A stretch of DNA of 64,000 nt, from the NCBI GenBank assembly GCA_007026445.1, contig VDMD01000021.1, forward strand, positions 1-64,000, written 5' to 3'. Of this stretch, positions 12,126 to 23,030 are shown piece by piece (position 1 is the first letter of the stretch; each line of letters starts with the position of its first letter). Under the pieces are notes generated by a model that was given only the letters and a program-made list of their open reading frames with translations, did no database searches and was not told where the DNA came from. This DNA comes from Schizophyllum amplum. Taxonomy: Eukaryota > Basidiomycota > Agaricomycetes > Agaricales > Schizophyllaceae. The translations under genes and the position numbers were made by a program.

Positions 12126-12568
12126 TTTATGGTGTTGACGCTTTCGATTTCAGTTATGGAGCGATATCTCTGCAGTATGCGATGTAGCCCAATCGGTATG
12201 GATGGTGGAAAGAGGAAAGGACGGCGCTGCGAGGACGCAGCGCTTATATACACGACGTGGGCGCACAAGCGGAGCCGTTGGACTTCGAAAGTGACTTGCA
12301 TGATATTTCCAAAAGGGGAGCGCGTGTAAGATACGTCACGCGTCGCGCGTCGCGTACTGGGCATCGCCGGCGCTAGGTGGGACCTGGTGGGTGTACTTGG
12401 ATTTCGAAGGAGGGACCCTGGCATTCAGCGGACATTGCGATGCCCGTATGCTGCGCTGATAACCATCGCGCTACGTCGATACATACAAAAAATTGTCGTA
12501 AATTCTCTACCATACTTCCTCCCCGTGTACTTCCTCCCATTGTCTACTGCAACCTGCTCTCCGGCGCG
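12126..12568. other. Argonaute promoter region and 3' flank of the acetyltransferase gene
   Basis: Apart from the TATA-like box, only short frames without recognisable sequence are present. Confidence 0.4.
12241..12252 (-). promoter_or_regulatory. TATA-like box of the Argonaute gene
   Basis: The minus strand reads GTGTATATAAGCG here, 116 bases upstream of the Argonaute ATG. This is a typical distance for a fungal TATA element. Confidence 0.5.
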
Positions 12569-14835
12569 CTACAACTTGCTCTCCGCTCCCGCTTTCTCGG
12601 CAGCCAGAGCCCTGTCCATCATGACCCTCGTCTCCGTCGCGGCCTCTGCAAGGTAGTGGCGCAGCTCAGCGGTGTTGCGCTTCAGGCTCGTGATCGTCCA
12701 CCGAATGTAATCGTCCCCAATCGCGTACGACAGGCCATAGCCGTCAGGGACCACTGAAGTTCGATCAGTAGCCGCAGCAAGACGCAGTAGCACGATATCA
12801 AGAAGAAGTAGCACCACAGCAGCAAGAAGTGGCACCGCATAAAAAGGGGGAGGACACGAGGAGGGCGATACAGGATCCATGGCCCGTTCGAGTGCTTGCT
12901 TTGCGTCAGGAATGACAAGGGCGTCAAGCACTCCCGGTCGCGGCCGGGCCACCTGTAGCCCAGAAGGCCTTCCGATAGGTACACGAACCACTCACCCTCT
13001 CCATAGCCCCACCCATCGAAGTAGGGCGAGCTCAGCTGGCTCGTGCTCAGCTCCCAGTGCGACGTGCGCGCGAAGGCCGGGTCCTTGTAAATCGCGGGCA
13101 GCTCCTCGCCCTCCTTCAGCACCTTCTTCAGCCCGAAGAGATGCCTATCCACGCCCTGTCCGTCTGCGGCCCAGGCCGCGTACTGCAAGTGCCGCGCCAC
13201 CGCCGCGCGGAACAGCTTCGCGCGGGCCACGTCCTGGTTGGATTGTCAGTCGCGCTGAGCGCGTATAGCGACGGGATGAGCGAATTGAGACACGCACCGT
13301 CTGCTCCGGATCCATCATTGCCTCCACCCACGCCTTCCCCTCACTCGATGCGCTCCTGATCACCTCCGTCCGCCCCGCCTGATACTTCCTCGTCTGCGCA
13401 CTCTCGTACGTCACCGCCATCCTCCCCTGCATCTTCCAGAACGCCAGCTGCTTCACCAGCTGCGCCCACGCATCGGGTGACGCCTTATACTTCTTGATCG
13501 CATTCTTGCCGTAGCCCTCGTAGTGCAGTACGTGCAGGTCGTGCGCGCCGACGAGCGCGTCGAAGCGCGCCTGGGAGGCCTGAATGGCTTCTTTGACGTT
13601 CGGAGTGAGGGTGAAGGTGAGCTGGGTGGGCGCGGGGAGGGAGGAGGAGGGTGAGGAGGGTCCGAGGTCTGCTTTCTTGAGCGCGAGGGAGGCGAGCACG
13701 AACTCGTTCATGCGCAGGGTCGGGGTGCCGTCCATGCAGGAGTGCTCGCCGAGGAAGCCGGAGCGACCGTTGTCGAATACGATGACTGCGTAGTAGGTCA
13801 ATACAAGAACCCCGGCGAATAAAGGAACGCTTACGCTGATGCTTGTCGTAGAATCTGTTCTTCCCGTCGCCGACCCAGCACTGCCACGAGATGTCCTCGC
13901 GCGTTACGGGCTTCTTGTCATCTAGGCAGACGACAATCATCGCGCTCTCGATAACTTCAAGGGCTTTGACATTGTCGGGTGATGCGGCGAGTAGCGTTTC
14001 CCTCGCGTCTGTCCAAAGATCGCGGTTGTCCGAGGTGAGAGCGCCGACCGGATGTGGGTCTGCGGTGTCGCCAGCCATCTCGATGACCTTGCCAATCTGC
14101 CTGCGTATAGTCAGTGACGCGCACTCGCTCAGGGTAGGACAGGACGTACACCTCCAGATCCGCCGCGCTGAGCTCCCGACCGGACGCATCCGCCAGCGGC
14201 ACCGTGAAGAACTTGTTCTTGCGCGCAAACACGACGTGGTTGTGCGCCGCGGGGTCAAACTTGCGCGCCGTATCCGAAGGCTTGACCGGATAACGCGACG
14301 AGTGGAAGAGCCACTTGTACGACGCCATGCATAGCGGTGCGCCGCGCACCTTCTCCGGCTCCAGCCGCTGGCTCTCGGTGAGCTCGCGAAAGGGCAGCAT
14401 CGCCTTGATGAGCGCGGCCGCGCGCGCCGCGGGCGTCCGGCGCAGGGCGTCATCCGCGTGCACGTAGAAGTAGCTCACGAACACCACGACTGGGTCGCGG
14501 TAGCCCATGTACGCGGCCTCGTTCCACCAGTCGGCAAGCCAGTTCGTGGTAGCGGGGTCCGCAGCGCGCGCCTCGAGACGCTTCTGTAGCTCGGCGGAGA
14601 GGGGGGACGTGATGAAGTCTTTGACGGCGACCTCGGTGCGCGCGTACTCCTCGGGAGTCAGATGCGGCTGGACGGTCTCGAGGTACTTGTGTGCGGTCGA
14701 GCTGAGAGTGGGCACGGGTAAGCGGGGCAGAGAGTCCTGGTATCGCAACATGGGGCTTGCTGAGGGATCGATGGCGTAGCCTGGCGGAGGATCCGCATTG
14801 GCGGCTCTTGCTGTGGACTTGAGCGTGCGCGACAT
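12569..14835 (-). CDS. Carnitine O-acetyltransferase with peroxisomal signal
   Basis: This is a choline/carnitine acyltransferase family enzyme that moves acetyl groups between CoA and carnitine, letting acetyl units leave peroxisomes. Exon 1 starts at 14835 (MSRTLKSTARAANADPPPGY) and contains LPRLPVPTL, LADWWNEAAYMGYRDPVVV and LCMASYKWLFHSSRYPV. Later exons contain VIVFDNGRSGFLGEHSCMDG, where the His of GEHS is the catalytic base, then KYQAGRTEVIRSAS (carnitine/CoA site), DRHLFGLKKVL and SSPYFDGWGYGE. After an intron near 12750-13000 comes VVPDGYGLSYAIGDDYI. The protein ends GAESKL: the final SKL is a perfect PTS1 peroxisomal targeting tripeptide. I see no clear amphipathic mitochondrial presequence at the chosen start. 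All exons join in frame. Confidence 0.93.
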
Positions 14836-15676
14836 GATCTGGGACCGCGGCTACGTCGCGTTAGCCTCGTCTATGATCTTGAGGGCTTCAATTACTCACC
14901 AAACGAGTAGAGCGCGAGAGCGTAGAGGATATTCTCAGCATTCCAGACACGCAGAGAATGGGATATCGAGAGGAGCAGAAAGAGATGCCTGCTCGTACTC
15001 TCAGGTGATCACTTTCGGAAACCCGCCAAGTGCAAGCGTGACGGAGGTCCGAGTCAATGGGCTGTCAGTACGGAGTTCCGTTGCTGTTAGCTCTAGATCA
15101 GGTCGCGCAAGGGAGAGCTCAGAGTCAATACCCTCACGAGGATTATGAGGTCGTGGAGGGAAGAACACAGACACAAAACCGTCTGTGCATTTATTGCCGG
15201 TGCAGCGGCCGGACCGAGCAGCGACATGTGATTTCCCCGCGTTAGGCGCCCGGGGCCTCGGGGAACAACCGAGGAGCGTTCTGTTGGCGTTCAAGACGTT
15301 GGCCAGTGAGAGAGGGACTCAAATATGCACATTAGATGAAAGGAATTTCAAAGGAGCACTGAGGAGAACGAGTTCGATCTCTCGTGTACATACAGGATAC
15401 ACGTCCACGACCTGAAAGTTCGCTTCGTTGGTACCCAATACTAGATACCCCGACCTAGAAAGGTTCAATGGTATCACAGTGTTTCATTGCCCATCCTTTC
15501 CTATATCCCAATGGGTTCCTTCCCCAGCCTCGCATATCCCAAGGCTGGGGAGACGTCCTGACGAGACGTCCCGAAGTCATCGATCAGCGCTTCAGCATGC
15601 GTTTGCTCACAAGGTGTGAGCTTCACCGACAGTGAGCACAGGACGCGTAGGACGCGAAAATAGTGCAGGATATCAT
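14836..15676. other. Intergenic, no gene seen
   Basis: This 0.84 kb lies between the start of the acetyltransferase gene and the stop of EMC8/9. Short frames on both strands show no recognisable domain. It should include the acetyltransferase promoter. Confidence 0.4.
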
Positions 15677-16766
15677 TCAAGACGCCTTGCTCGACATACA
15701 TGCCTTATTCTTCAACCAATCTGTGAACCACATCAGCGCATATCCCAACGAAGAGCATACTCAGGGGAGGTATAAGGTGAGTCTTAGAGGTTAGGGAACG
15801 TGAAGGAAGGTGGATTAGGTAGATGTGTTCGATCGACAAGGCGTCCAGCTGCACACGAAGCAGCTGAGACGAAGTGTGGACTGCACTGAACTGAATCGGA
15901 GATCGCGCACACACCTATTGTCACATCCTCCAAATGGTCGTCAAAGTCCCCGAACTTCTTCTCAGCCTGCTCTTGCCGCACGCGCTTCACCGCGAGCAAT
16001 GGGATGTCGGGGGAGGTCAGGCGGTAGCCCGAGCCTTCGGTGAATGGTGCGGGGGAGCTGGCGACGCGGGTCCAGGAGGAGGTGCTGCTGTTTAGGGTGT
16101 ATGGCTGGACGAAGAAGAACCGAGGGAAAGGAAGGATGTGTTAATCAGCTTGCGTTCTTCCTCGTTGATACAAGAACACGCACAATCAACGCCGCAGACC
16201 CCGTCCCAATCTGCTCGCCGTCAATCTGGAAGGGGCATTTTAGCAGACAGTCACAACACAGAGTATAGAGGCGCGCGCTTACCACAAGAGCTACCGCATT
16301 CGCAAACTCGGCCTTGATCTTTCGCGCAATCTTCTCCCCTACGGGCGCTAGCCCCGTGTCCTCTAATCGCTCGCACGCCTGGTAGTACCCCACGAGCTGC
16401 AGCCCTACAGATGCGGCGTAGGTTGTTGCCTGTACTTCTAGTCAGTCTTTGCGTTTGACGAGGGGGGTTTGCGTTCGGCGAGGGCTCGCGTCCAGAGGGA
16501 ACCTGCGCGCAAGGGAGAGCTCCCAGCTCGCGTCTGACATACAGCGGCTCCCGCACGATAGACAGTAGACGCACCAAGTCCAGCCCAATCTCCATCATTG
16601 GGCTCAGATGCGTCCAGTGGTGCAGCAGCGGCACCGCGTCGGTGATCTGCACCTCATTGCCCGCTTCCGTACCCAGGAGGACACCGTTGACGGCGCGCTG
16701 AGGGTACTTCGCGCAGTGGAAGAACACTTTCAGATACGCGTCGTCAGAGAGGGTATAGGAAGGCAT
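15677..16766 (-). CDS. EMC8/9: ER membrane protein complex subunit 8/9 (UPF0172, MPN-like)
   Basis: The product begins MPSYTLSDDAYLKVFFHCAK at 16766 and continues YPQRAVNGVLLG, VQITDAVPLLHHWTHLSPMM and EIGLDLV. After introns it continues VGYYQACERLEDTGLAP, KIKAEFANAVALVV and PDIPLLAVKRVRQEQ, ending FDDHLEDVTI|DWLKNKACMSSKAS with a stop at 15677. This is the MPN-domain EMC8/9 family; the EMC inserts tail-anchored and multi-pass proteins into the ER membrane. The subunit is a cytosolic, non-catalytic MPN protein, and no JAMM metal motif is visible, as expected. About five short introns separate the exons. The final exon is only about 40 bases, and its junction restores the conserved W-L-K-N stretch. 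Confidence 0.9.
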
Positions 16767-17208
16767 GATCGTGAGTAGGAGGGTGGGACAACTAGCGTGA
16801 ATCACGAAGGGAGAGAAGAAGGTCAAGAGCAAGTCAAGAGGGACTTGATGCGTCCGGATGTCGGGCCGGCCGGCTGTCGACGCGTACGCCGTGCTCAATC
16901 ATTGTTCGACTTCAGCGCTTTCAGTGATCGGAAATATAGACACTTTCATTGTGCAAGCTTTCCTCTCGTCTCGTCATATATGGTCGCCCATTGGGCTTCA
17001 AATTCCATTGTGTAGTGATGCAAACTGCTATGCCATACGTGCAATACTGAGAGGAGCGATAACTGATACAATACCTGAATAACCTATGCATAACGAATGG
17101 CGGAGGGAGAGCATAGAAAGCATACTGGAGATGTAGTCGGGCAAGATGCGGATGCTTGTAGTGCAAGAAAAGGGAACGACTGTCCATACCATGCCATGAC
17201 GTGCAGAA
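16767..17208. other. Intergenic, no gene seen
   Basis: This is the promoter side of EMC8/9 and the 3' flank of RIF1, with no convincing coding sequence. Confidence 0.4.
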
Positions 17209-20200
17209 TCATACTGAGAACTTCAAGGGAATGGGTGCCAGGTTGTTAGGCACCTTCCGCCGATGGCGCGCCGCCAAACGCCGCGACGGGCTGTCGTCCA
17301 CCAGCTCATCGTCCCCATCCTCATCCTCATCATCCCAGGCCGCGTCCGGATGCCCCCTCGGATGCGGCGAGATCAAATGCCCCGGCGTCACCTGCCCGAT
17401 ATGCGGGTCGTCGTCCGAAGACGGCATCGAAGAGTCCGACGACTGGTCGTACGTGTCGTCGCTCTCGGGGTCGCTCAGCCCGTCGACACGCTCGCCAAAG
17501 CCGAGGTCGCGCATCGTCAGCCGGCGGCGCTTGGTGGCGGGCTCGTCGGAGGTCTCCGGGTGCGTCTGCGTGCGTCGGAGCGGCGCGACGGGCTTGTGGT
17601 CCATGGGGTTGCCGCTCCAGCGGCGGCGCACGGCGCGGAGTGTCGGTACCTCCACGGCGTCGAGAACGAGGCGCTTGGCTGGTGGTGGTGGTGGTGCAGG
17701 CGATTCCGTCTCCGAGGGTATAAGCAGGGCCTGCACAGTGCGCTCCTCGTGGCTGTCTGTCCGCTGGTGCCTCCGCGACCGTCTGAGGCGCTTGGTAGGT
17801 CTGCGACTTTCCTCCCGCGCTTCGTCGTTTCCGCTGACGGCGTCGTCATCCTCAGGCGGAGCTGCGCGCTTGCCTAGCGCGACATGCGAAGGGGCCGCGT
17901 CTGGAGCAGACAGCGTACGCTTGCGGGGCCTTGCGTTCTCCTTGTTCTTTGGCTTCTTGGCGGAATAGAAGATCGCAGGTGCCATTCCTGGAGTTTGAGG
18001 ATCGGAGGGCTCGTCTGCGCCTTTGCGCGGGCTCGAGAACACCAGTTGCCTTCCTGCAAAGGGCGTCGCCAAAGCCCTGCGTGGCGTGGAAGGCGAAAGC
18101 GGTTCCAACGTCCTCCTCGCCGACTGAGGGGTGCTTGGCATGGTGGCCGGGACGGTAAAGAAAGGTGTTCCCGGTGGCGAAGACGGGGGCATGGCATCGC
18201 GCTCTGGCGTTTCTGGTATGGTCCGCACGAAGGATGACGTTGGCGTACACGGTCGGGGAGGCGGCGAGATTGGCCGTGCGAGAACTTCCCTGGCGGGCAG
18301 GCTGTCCACGATGTCCAGAGACGGGGCGAGAGACAGACCCGCGGGTGACTCTTCCTCGGCTTCCTCCGCAGGAACGAGATGAGCAGCCCTAAGGCAATCC
18401 TGCACAGATGCAGGCCATCCACTCTTCGGCAAATCCATCTTGCCATAGCTCTCCACCCAGAAGTCGTCGCGGAAGAGGTTCACATAGGGTTCCAGAGCCG
18501 GCTCGTTGCGAAGCATAGCAGCTTCCAGGATCGGCGCCACCCTCTCCAGAGTCTCCTGCTCATGCGGCAGCGCACCGACCGAGCACAGAATCATTCCATA
18601 CAGGACGGTGAGCTGCATCGATTGTCAGTACATGATTGTCCACACAATGAATATGGAAACACACATCTTCACCCGTGCTCATCGCATCCTCCAGCCATAC
18701 GCATAGCCCGCCCTCCAGGGACTCCAGCAACTCCATCAACATCTCGCCTGGGCACTTGTCCAGCACATCCGTCAAGCTCCTCAACATCCACGTGCACCAT
18801 GCCTGATCCTGGCAGCGCGGTGGGTACGCCGCCCTCATGCACTCGTTCACGAAGTCGAACAAGCCTGACGGCAGCCGCGCCTCGCCCGACAGGTCGAGTC
18901 GGGATAGCAACAAGTCTGCCGCGCGCGCGTTATAAATGGACGTCGGGTTGAAGCGCGCGAAGATGGTGGTGGCGACCTTTTCGAGGACGTCGGCGCCGTC
19001 ACATCCATCATCGAGTGCGCGGCGCATGACGTGGTCGAGGAAGTCTTCCCAGAGCTCAAGATCCTCGCTCTCGAGGTCCATAGCCATGGTCTCACTGATA
19101 AGGCGCGTCAGCTGTTGACTATATAGGTAGCTCAGACGACTTACGTGAAGGGCACCGCCAGCAACACGATGTCGCCGTCCCATGTCGCCTCGGGATCCTG
19201 CCGCCACTGGTCGACGACCTCGCGCCACACCATGCGACGGGTCTCGTCCGACCAGCCCCACGAGACGCGGCGGGTCGACTGGCACCAGAACTCTCGTGTG
19301 TCTTCCGTGTCAGTCACGGATAGCACACGAGCGCACAACCGGGCCCACGACTGCCTTGCCACCTCGCTGCCCTCGGACAGCTCCTCCTCCCCGTCAATGA
19401 GCGCATTGAGCAAACGCGTCGCATCCGCAACCAGGTGCTCCCGCGGAATATGCGTACAGAGCGCCAGCCACAAGTCGGCCATGAGACGGGTCTTCGTGAC
19501 GATGGGTGCGAGCCGCGGGTTGTTCTTGTGCTTCACGGCCTCGATGACAATGTCGGAAGTAGATGCGATAGTGATGAGTACTTCGGTGAGCTGCGTGGCG
19601 ATAGTAGCTAGGCCTTCCTCGTTGCTCGACTCTGCAGGGTGACAGTCAGACAGGTTAGATGCGTTTCTGACAGTCCCGAATATACCTTCGCACTCTGCGA
19701 CGCGGGCCTTCAGCAGCATCTCCCAGACATAGAAATGTCCAGCCTGTGACAAGAATCAGAACGATGCACACATACGTAGCAGTCAGATCACGTACCGGCA
19801 GTGTCTCGCCCTCGATCTTGGCATGCTTCAACGATTCCAACCAAATGCTCTCCGCCGCCTCCAACACCCACGGCTGCAACACCTGGTCGCGCGCCAGCGG
19901 CATAATATCCTCCAGAACCGGCGCCTGCGTGCACACCGTCTGCACCGGTTCCTTCAAGTTATTGTAGTCCGACGTCAGAAGCCCAGGGTATGCGGAGAAC
20001 AAGTCCTCCGCAAGCAAATGCGTCGGGTCCCAAGACTGCACGCTGTCTGTGGGCGCTGCGGAGTCGAGCATGCGTCCGAGGAGATTGACACAGCCGCTCA
20101 GGTTCGGCTTGCGCGCCATGTCGGCGAGGACGTCGAGAGCGCGGCGTATGTCCTGATCCGTCGTGTCTTCCTGGCCGAGGAGAGACGCGCAGAGGGAGGT

Positions 20201-21879
20201 GCCGATCGCAGCAGGCCCGCATGCCCCTGCGTAGCGGGAGATGGACCGCCAGCGGCGCTCGTCGTCGTCGGCAGACAGTGCGTGCTCCGACAGCCCGTCC
20301 TCGTCCTCGTCGTCTGGATGCAAGAGGAACGGTGGTTGGAATGCAGCCCAGATGAGCGCGCGCACGACAGCCATCGTCAATACCCGCACAGACGACTTCT
20401 TCACGTTGCACGCCATTGTGAGTTTCGAGTTGACGATATTGAAGATCTTGTTGTCCGTGAAGACTGCAGGACCCAGCAGCACGATGAGGCTGGCAAGAGT
20501 ACAGAGGCCCCAGATAGGCGTCTGCCCAATATGCACTGCATCATCGGTGTTGGCGCGTATCGTAGTACGGATCGCCTTTTCTATGGGTGATTCCTGAATA
20601 GCAGGTGACGTAGGCGAGGCGGACGTTTTGTGTGGAGATACGGGACATTTCTTTTGTAGGTGTGTGATGACGGTGTCGGCGAGATGGGTATGGACATGGT
20701 CGCGCTGAACGCAGCTGGCACCGAAGGCGAGGCCGCCCAAAGCATGACAGGCTAGCACGCGGAAGTTGAGGCTGGGTCCAGCTACAGCATCGAGGATAGA
20801 GGAGAGGATGGTGGAGAATGCGGGTACAAATATGTCGGGCTGGTAGATTGAGAGATCGTGAATAGCCTGAAGATAAGATTGTAAACACGGTCACGTTGGG
20901 CTAACGGGGAGTTGCTCACCCTAAGACCATCACTGGTGGAACCCTTCTTGCCCTCCTTACCCAGCTGCCCTTCGATGCCTCGGCGCAGCGCATATGCAAT
21001 GCGGTCTGCAGCTGGGCTGAGAACGTCCGCGGGAAGTCTCTGGGCCTGAAGCAAGGAGATGGCAAGCGCGCACGTCTTGCGCGCGTTGAGGGTTGGTAGT
21101 TCCTTGGACAGTGGTATGGCAAGGACCGCAGTGAGCATCTGACCCAGTTGCGCAGCTAGAATTATGCGTTCGATCAGTAAACGCGCGCATACATAGAGGT
21201 GACACGCACTGGTGAACAGATACATGACGGCTGGCACCGAGAACATGAAGCAGAGGAGCTTGATAACGGCGTGACATGCCATGGAGAAGTCTCGCGCATG
21301 CTTGACTTGCTCAGCGGACAGCCCGCTCCTCTTCACAGGGCTTTTCTTGGGCGATGGAAGCGTGCTCGCCGCCTTCTCCTCCAACGCTGTCGGGTCAACA
21401 CGCGCCCTGTTCAGATCGCGCACCAACGCGTCCGCGAACGCCTGAGGATCCTTGCGGATGGGCTGGAACAGCGGCCACGACGTCTCTGGGTCGGCGTCCA
21501 TAGGCGTCGTCGCGCGCAAGCGCGCCGCCAGTATGTTGTATGCCTCAATGAGGTCGCGTAGAGAAGCGTCCTTGTGCATGATAGTACCCACACAACGCGA
21601 GATGTACTCCAGGTCCATCAGCGCGTCCTCTGGCTCTGGGGTGGCCTCTCGCGGCGCCGCGGCCGCGCTGGTGTCGTTGAGCATCTCTGCGTGCTTCCGC
21701 TTCTTCAGAATCGAGCGCGCTGGTGGCTGACGGCCGGCCGTTCTGCTGGGTATCTTGAGCCCGTCGAGCGCGAAGATGCCGCGATATTCATGAGTCGACG
21801 ACCAAGTGACCCCGCGCGCGTCGAAGCGGTTCTCCTTCTCTGTGCGATGCGACGTCTTGGGCGGCGTCGGAAGCGACAT
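17209..21879 (-). CDS. RIF1: RIF1-like telomere/replication-timing protein (copy A)
   Basis: This is a long HEAT-repeat-like protein of roughly 1400 residues in the Rif1 family, which recruits protein phosphatase 1 to set replication timing and acts at telomeres and breaks. The N-terminus (start 21879, MSLPTPPKTSHRTEKENR) contains R22-G-V-T-W26, which fits an RVxF-type PP1-docking motif, and S56-I-L-K59, a SILK motif, in the order used by fungal Rif1. The Rif1 N-terminal domain follows (LRDLIEAYNILAARLR; RKTCALAISLLQAQRLPADVL; NFRVLACHALGGLAFG; IGQTPIWGLCTLASLIVLLG). The last exon (18618-17209) is a disordered, basic tail rich in SP/TP sites, with LDAVEVPTLRAVRRR near its end. The exon joins I traced keep frame. 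It diverges from the acidic-protein gene at 22121. A second copy lies at 32303-36653. Confidence 0.85.
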
Positions 21880-22120
21880 GGTGGTATAGAACAGGGAGAG
21901 AAACGCGGGCTGGACTCGCTGTCGAGTGACGCGCACCGCGATTGGATATGAAGGAAATGGGCGCAAGCGGGTCCGACGATTTATTGCGCCGGGTCGTGAC
22001 CGGGATGCAGTCACGCGCTCGTGACGCGTCGCGTGAGACTCAGCAGTCAACGCGACGACGCGCCAATTAGGGCACGTGCGCGCGTTTCCGCGTGACGGAC
22101 GCGTCTTCGCTCCCGCCACC
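21880..22120. promoter_or_regulatory. Shared divergent promoter region (RIF1 copy A / acidic protein)
   Basis: The two start codons lie back to back, about 240 bases apart. The segment is GC-rich with several CGCG and GACGCG motifs and has no clear TATA box. A bidirectional promoter is an inference from the geometry. Confidence 0.45.
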
Positions 22121-22944
22121 ATGACCGTGAGTCTGCACGTTACCGTTGGCGTTCAGAGACTCAAAGCTGTAGCAGGATCTTACATATTGCTACTTGCATA
22201 TGACCAAGAATGATATTCTCGTCTTGGATACCCTGGAGACGCCGGACTACCTCGGCGAAGACCTGATCAACAAGGGAGACAGCGGTGACGAGGATGGTGC
22301 GTTTACGACAGTCTTACTATACGTATCTTTCTCATCGTGCAGCTGGATAGAGCTGGACATACCGGAGGCACTGATTCCGCCGAATCCCGAAGACCAAGAT
22401 CGTGCGTCTGCCCGATGTCTGCCCATTTTACTCCCTCACACCGCGTAGAACTGCCGGACCAAATTCATCCATCGTATCCGTATGGCAATCCTTTGAGCAT
22501 CAAGCATCCCTCTTCTCGTCCCCAAGAAGCGGGCGACATCACTAAACGCGGCGTCTATGAAGCTCTTGGGTACCCAGGTTATCATACAGACCTGCAGGAC
22601 TCCAACGTCTGGCGAGAACTGGCATTAGGTATGTGGTCGTGTGCCCACATGCGAAACGCTACTAAACAAAACACATCACACCAGATGAGCTTTTCCCCGT
22701 GGACGAACACCACGAAATGGCCGCACGCCAGACTCAAGCGCGCAAGATTGCATCCGGCGCAACAGCCCAGGGGGCTACTACTAATCCTCAACCTACTGCC
22801 CCTGCACCTCCTCCATTACCCGGCGTCAACAACGTCACTGCCACTACCGATGAGGAGGACGAGGAAGATGAGGATGAGGAGGAAGAAGAGGGCGAGGGCG
22901 AGGAGGAGGGCGAGGATGATGAGGCTCCTGATGAAAGCGCGTAG
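22121..22944 (+). CDS. Small protein with acidic C-terminal tail, function unknown
   Basis: Exons join in frame to give MT(K)NDILVLDTLETPDYLG, then ELDIPEALIPPNPEDQD, then QLPDQIHPSYPYGNPLSI. After an intron at about 22629-22684 comes DELFPVDEHHEMAARQTQ, a Pro-rich linker and a tail of about 30 Asp/Glu, with a stop at 22942-22944. The start is either the ATG at 22121 in a strong CCACC context, spliced to about 22207, or the ATG at 22199; both give almost the same protein. I do not recognise the family. The ELFP block followed by a Glu/Asp tail faintly recalls the anaphase-promoting-complex subunit APC15/Mnd2, but the match is too weak to name it. It shares a divergent promoter with RIF1 copy A. 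Confidence 0.65.
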
Positions 22945-23030
22945 CTCACACTTGACTTCACATCCCATTTTCGCAGTGATCATTGGGTCGCAGTCGACAG
23001 TAATATTTGCTTTGATTATCAAACGACAGA

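Noticed and set aside
11648..12424. Several long open frames on both strands over the Argonaute N-terminus
   Set aside because: They are shadows of the GC-rich Gly/Arg exon; only the 12125-11756 minus frame splices into Argonaute sequence.
22121..22944. Assignment of the acidic protein to APC15/Mnd2
   Set aside because: Only an acidic tail and a short ELFP-like block agree; the similarity is too weak to name the gene.
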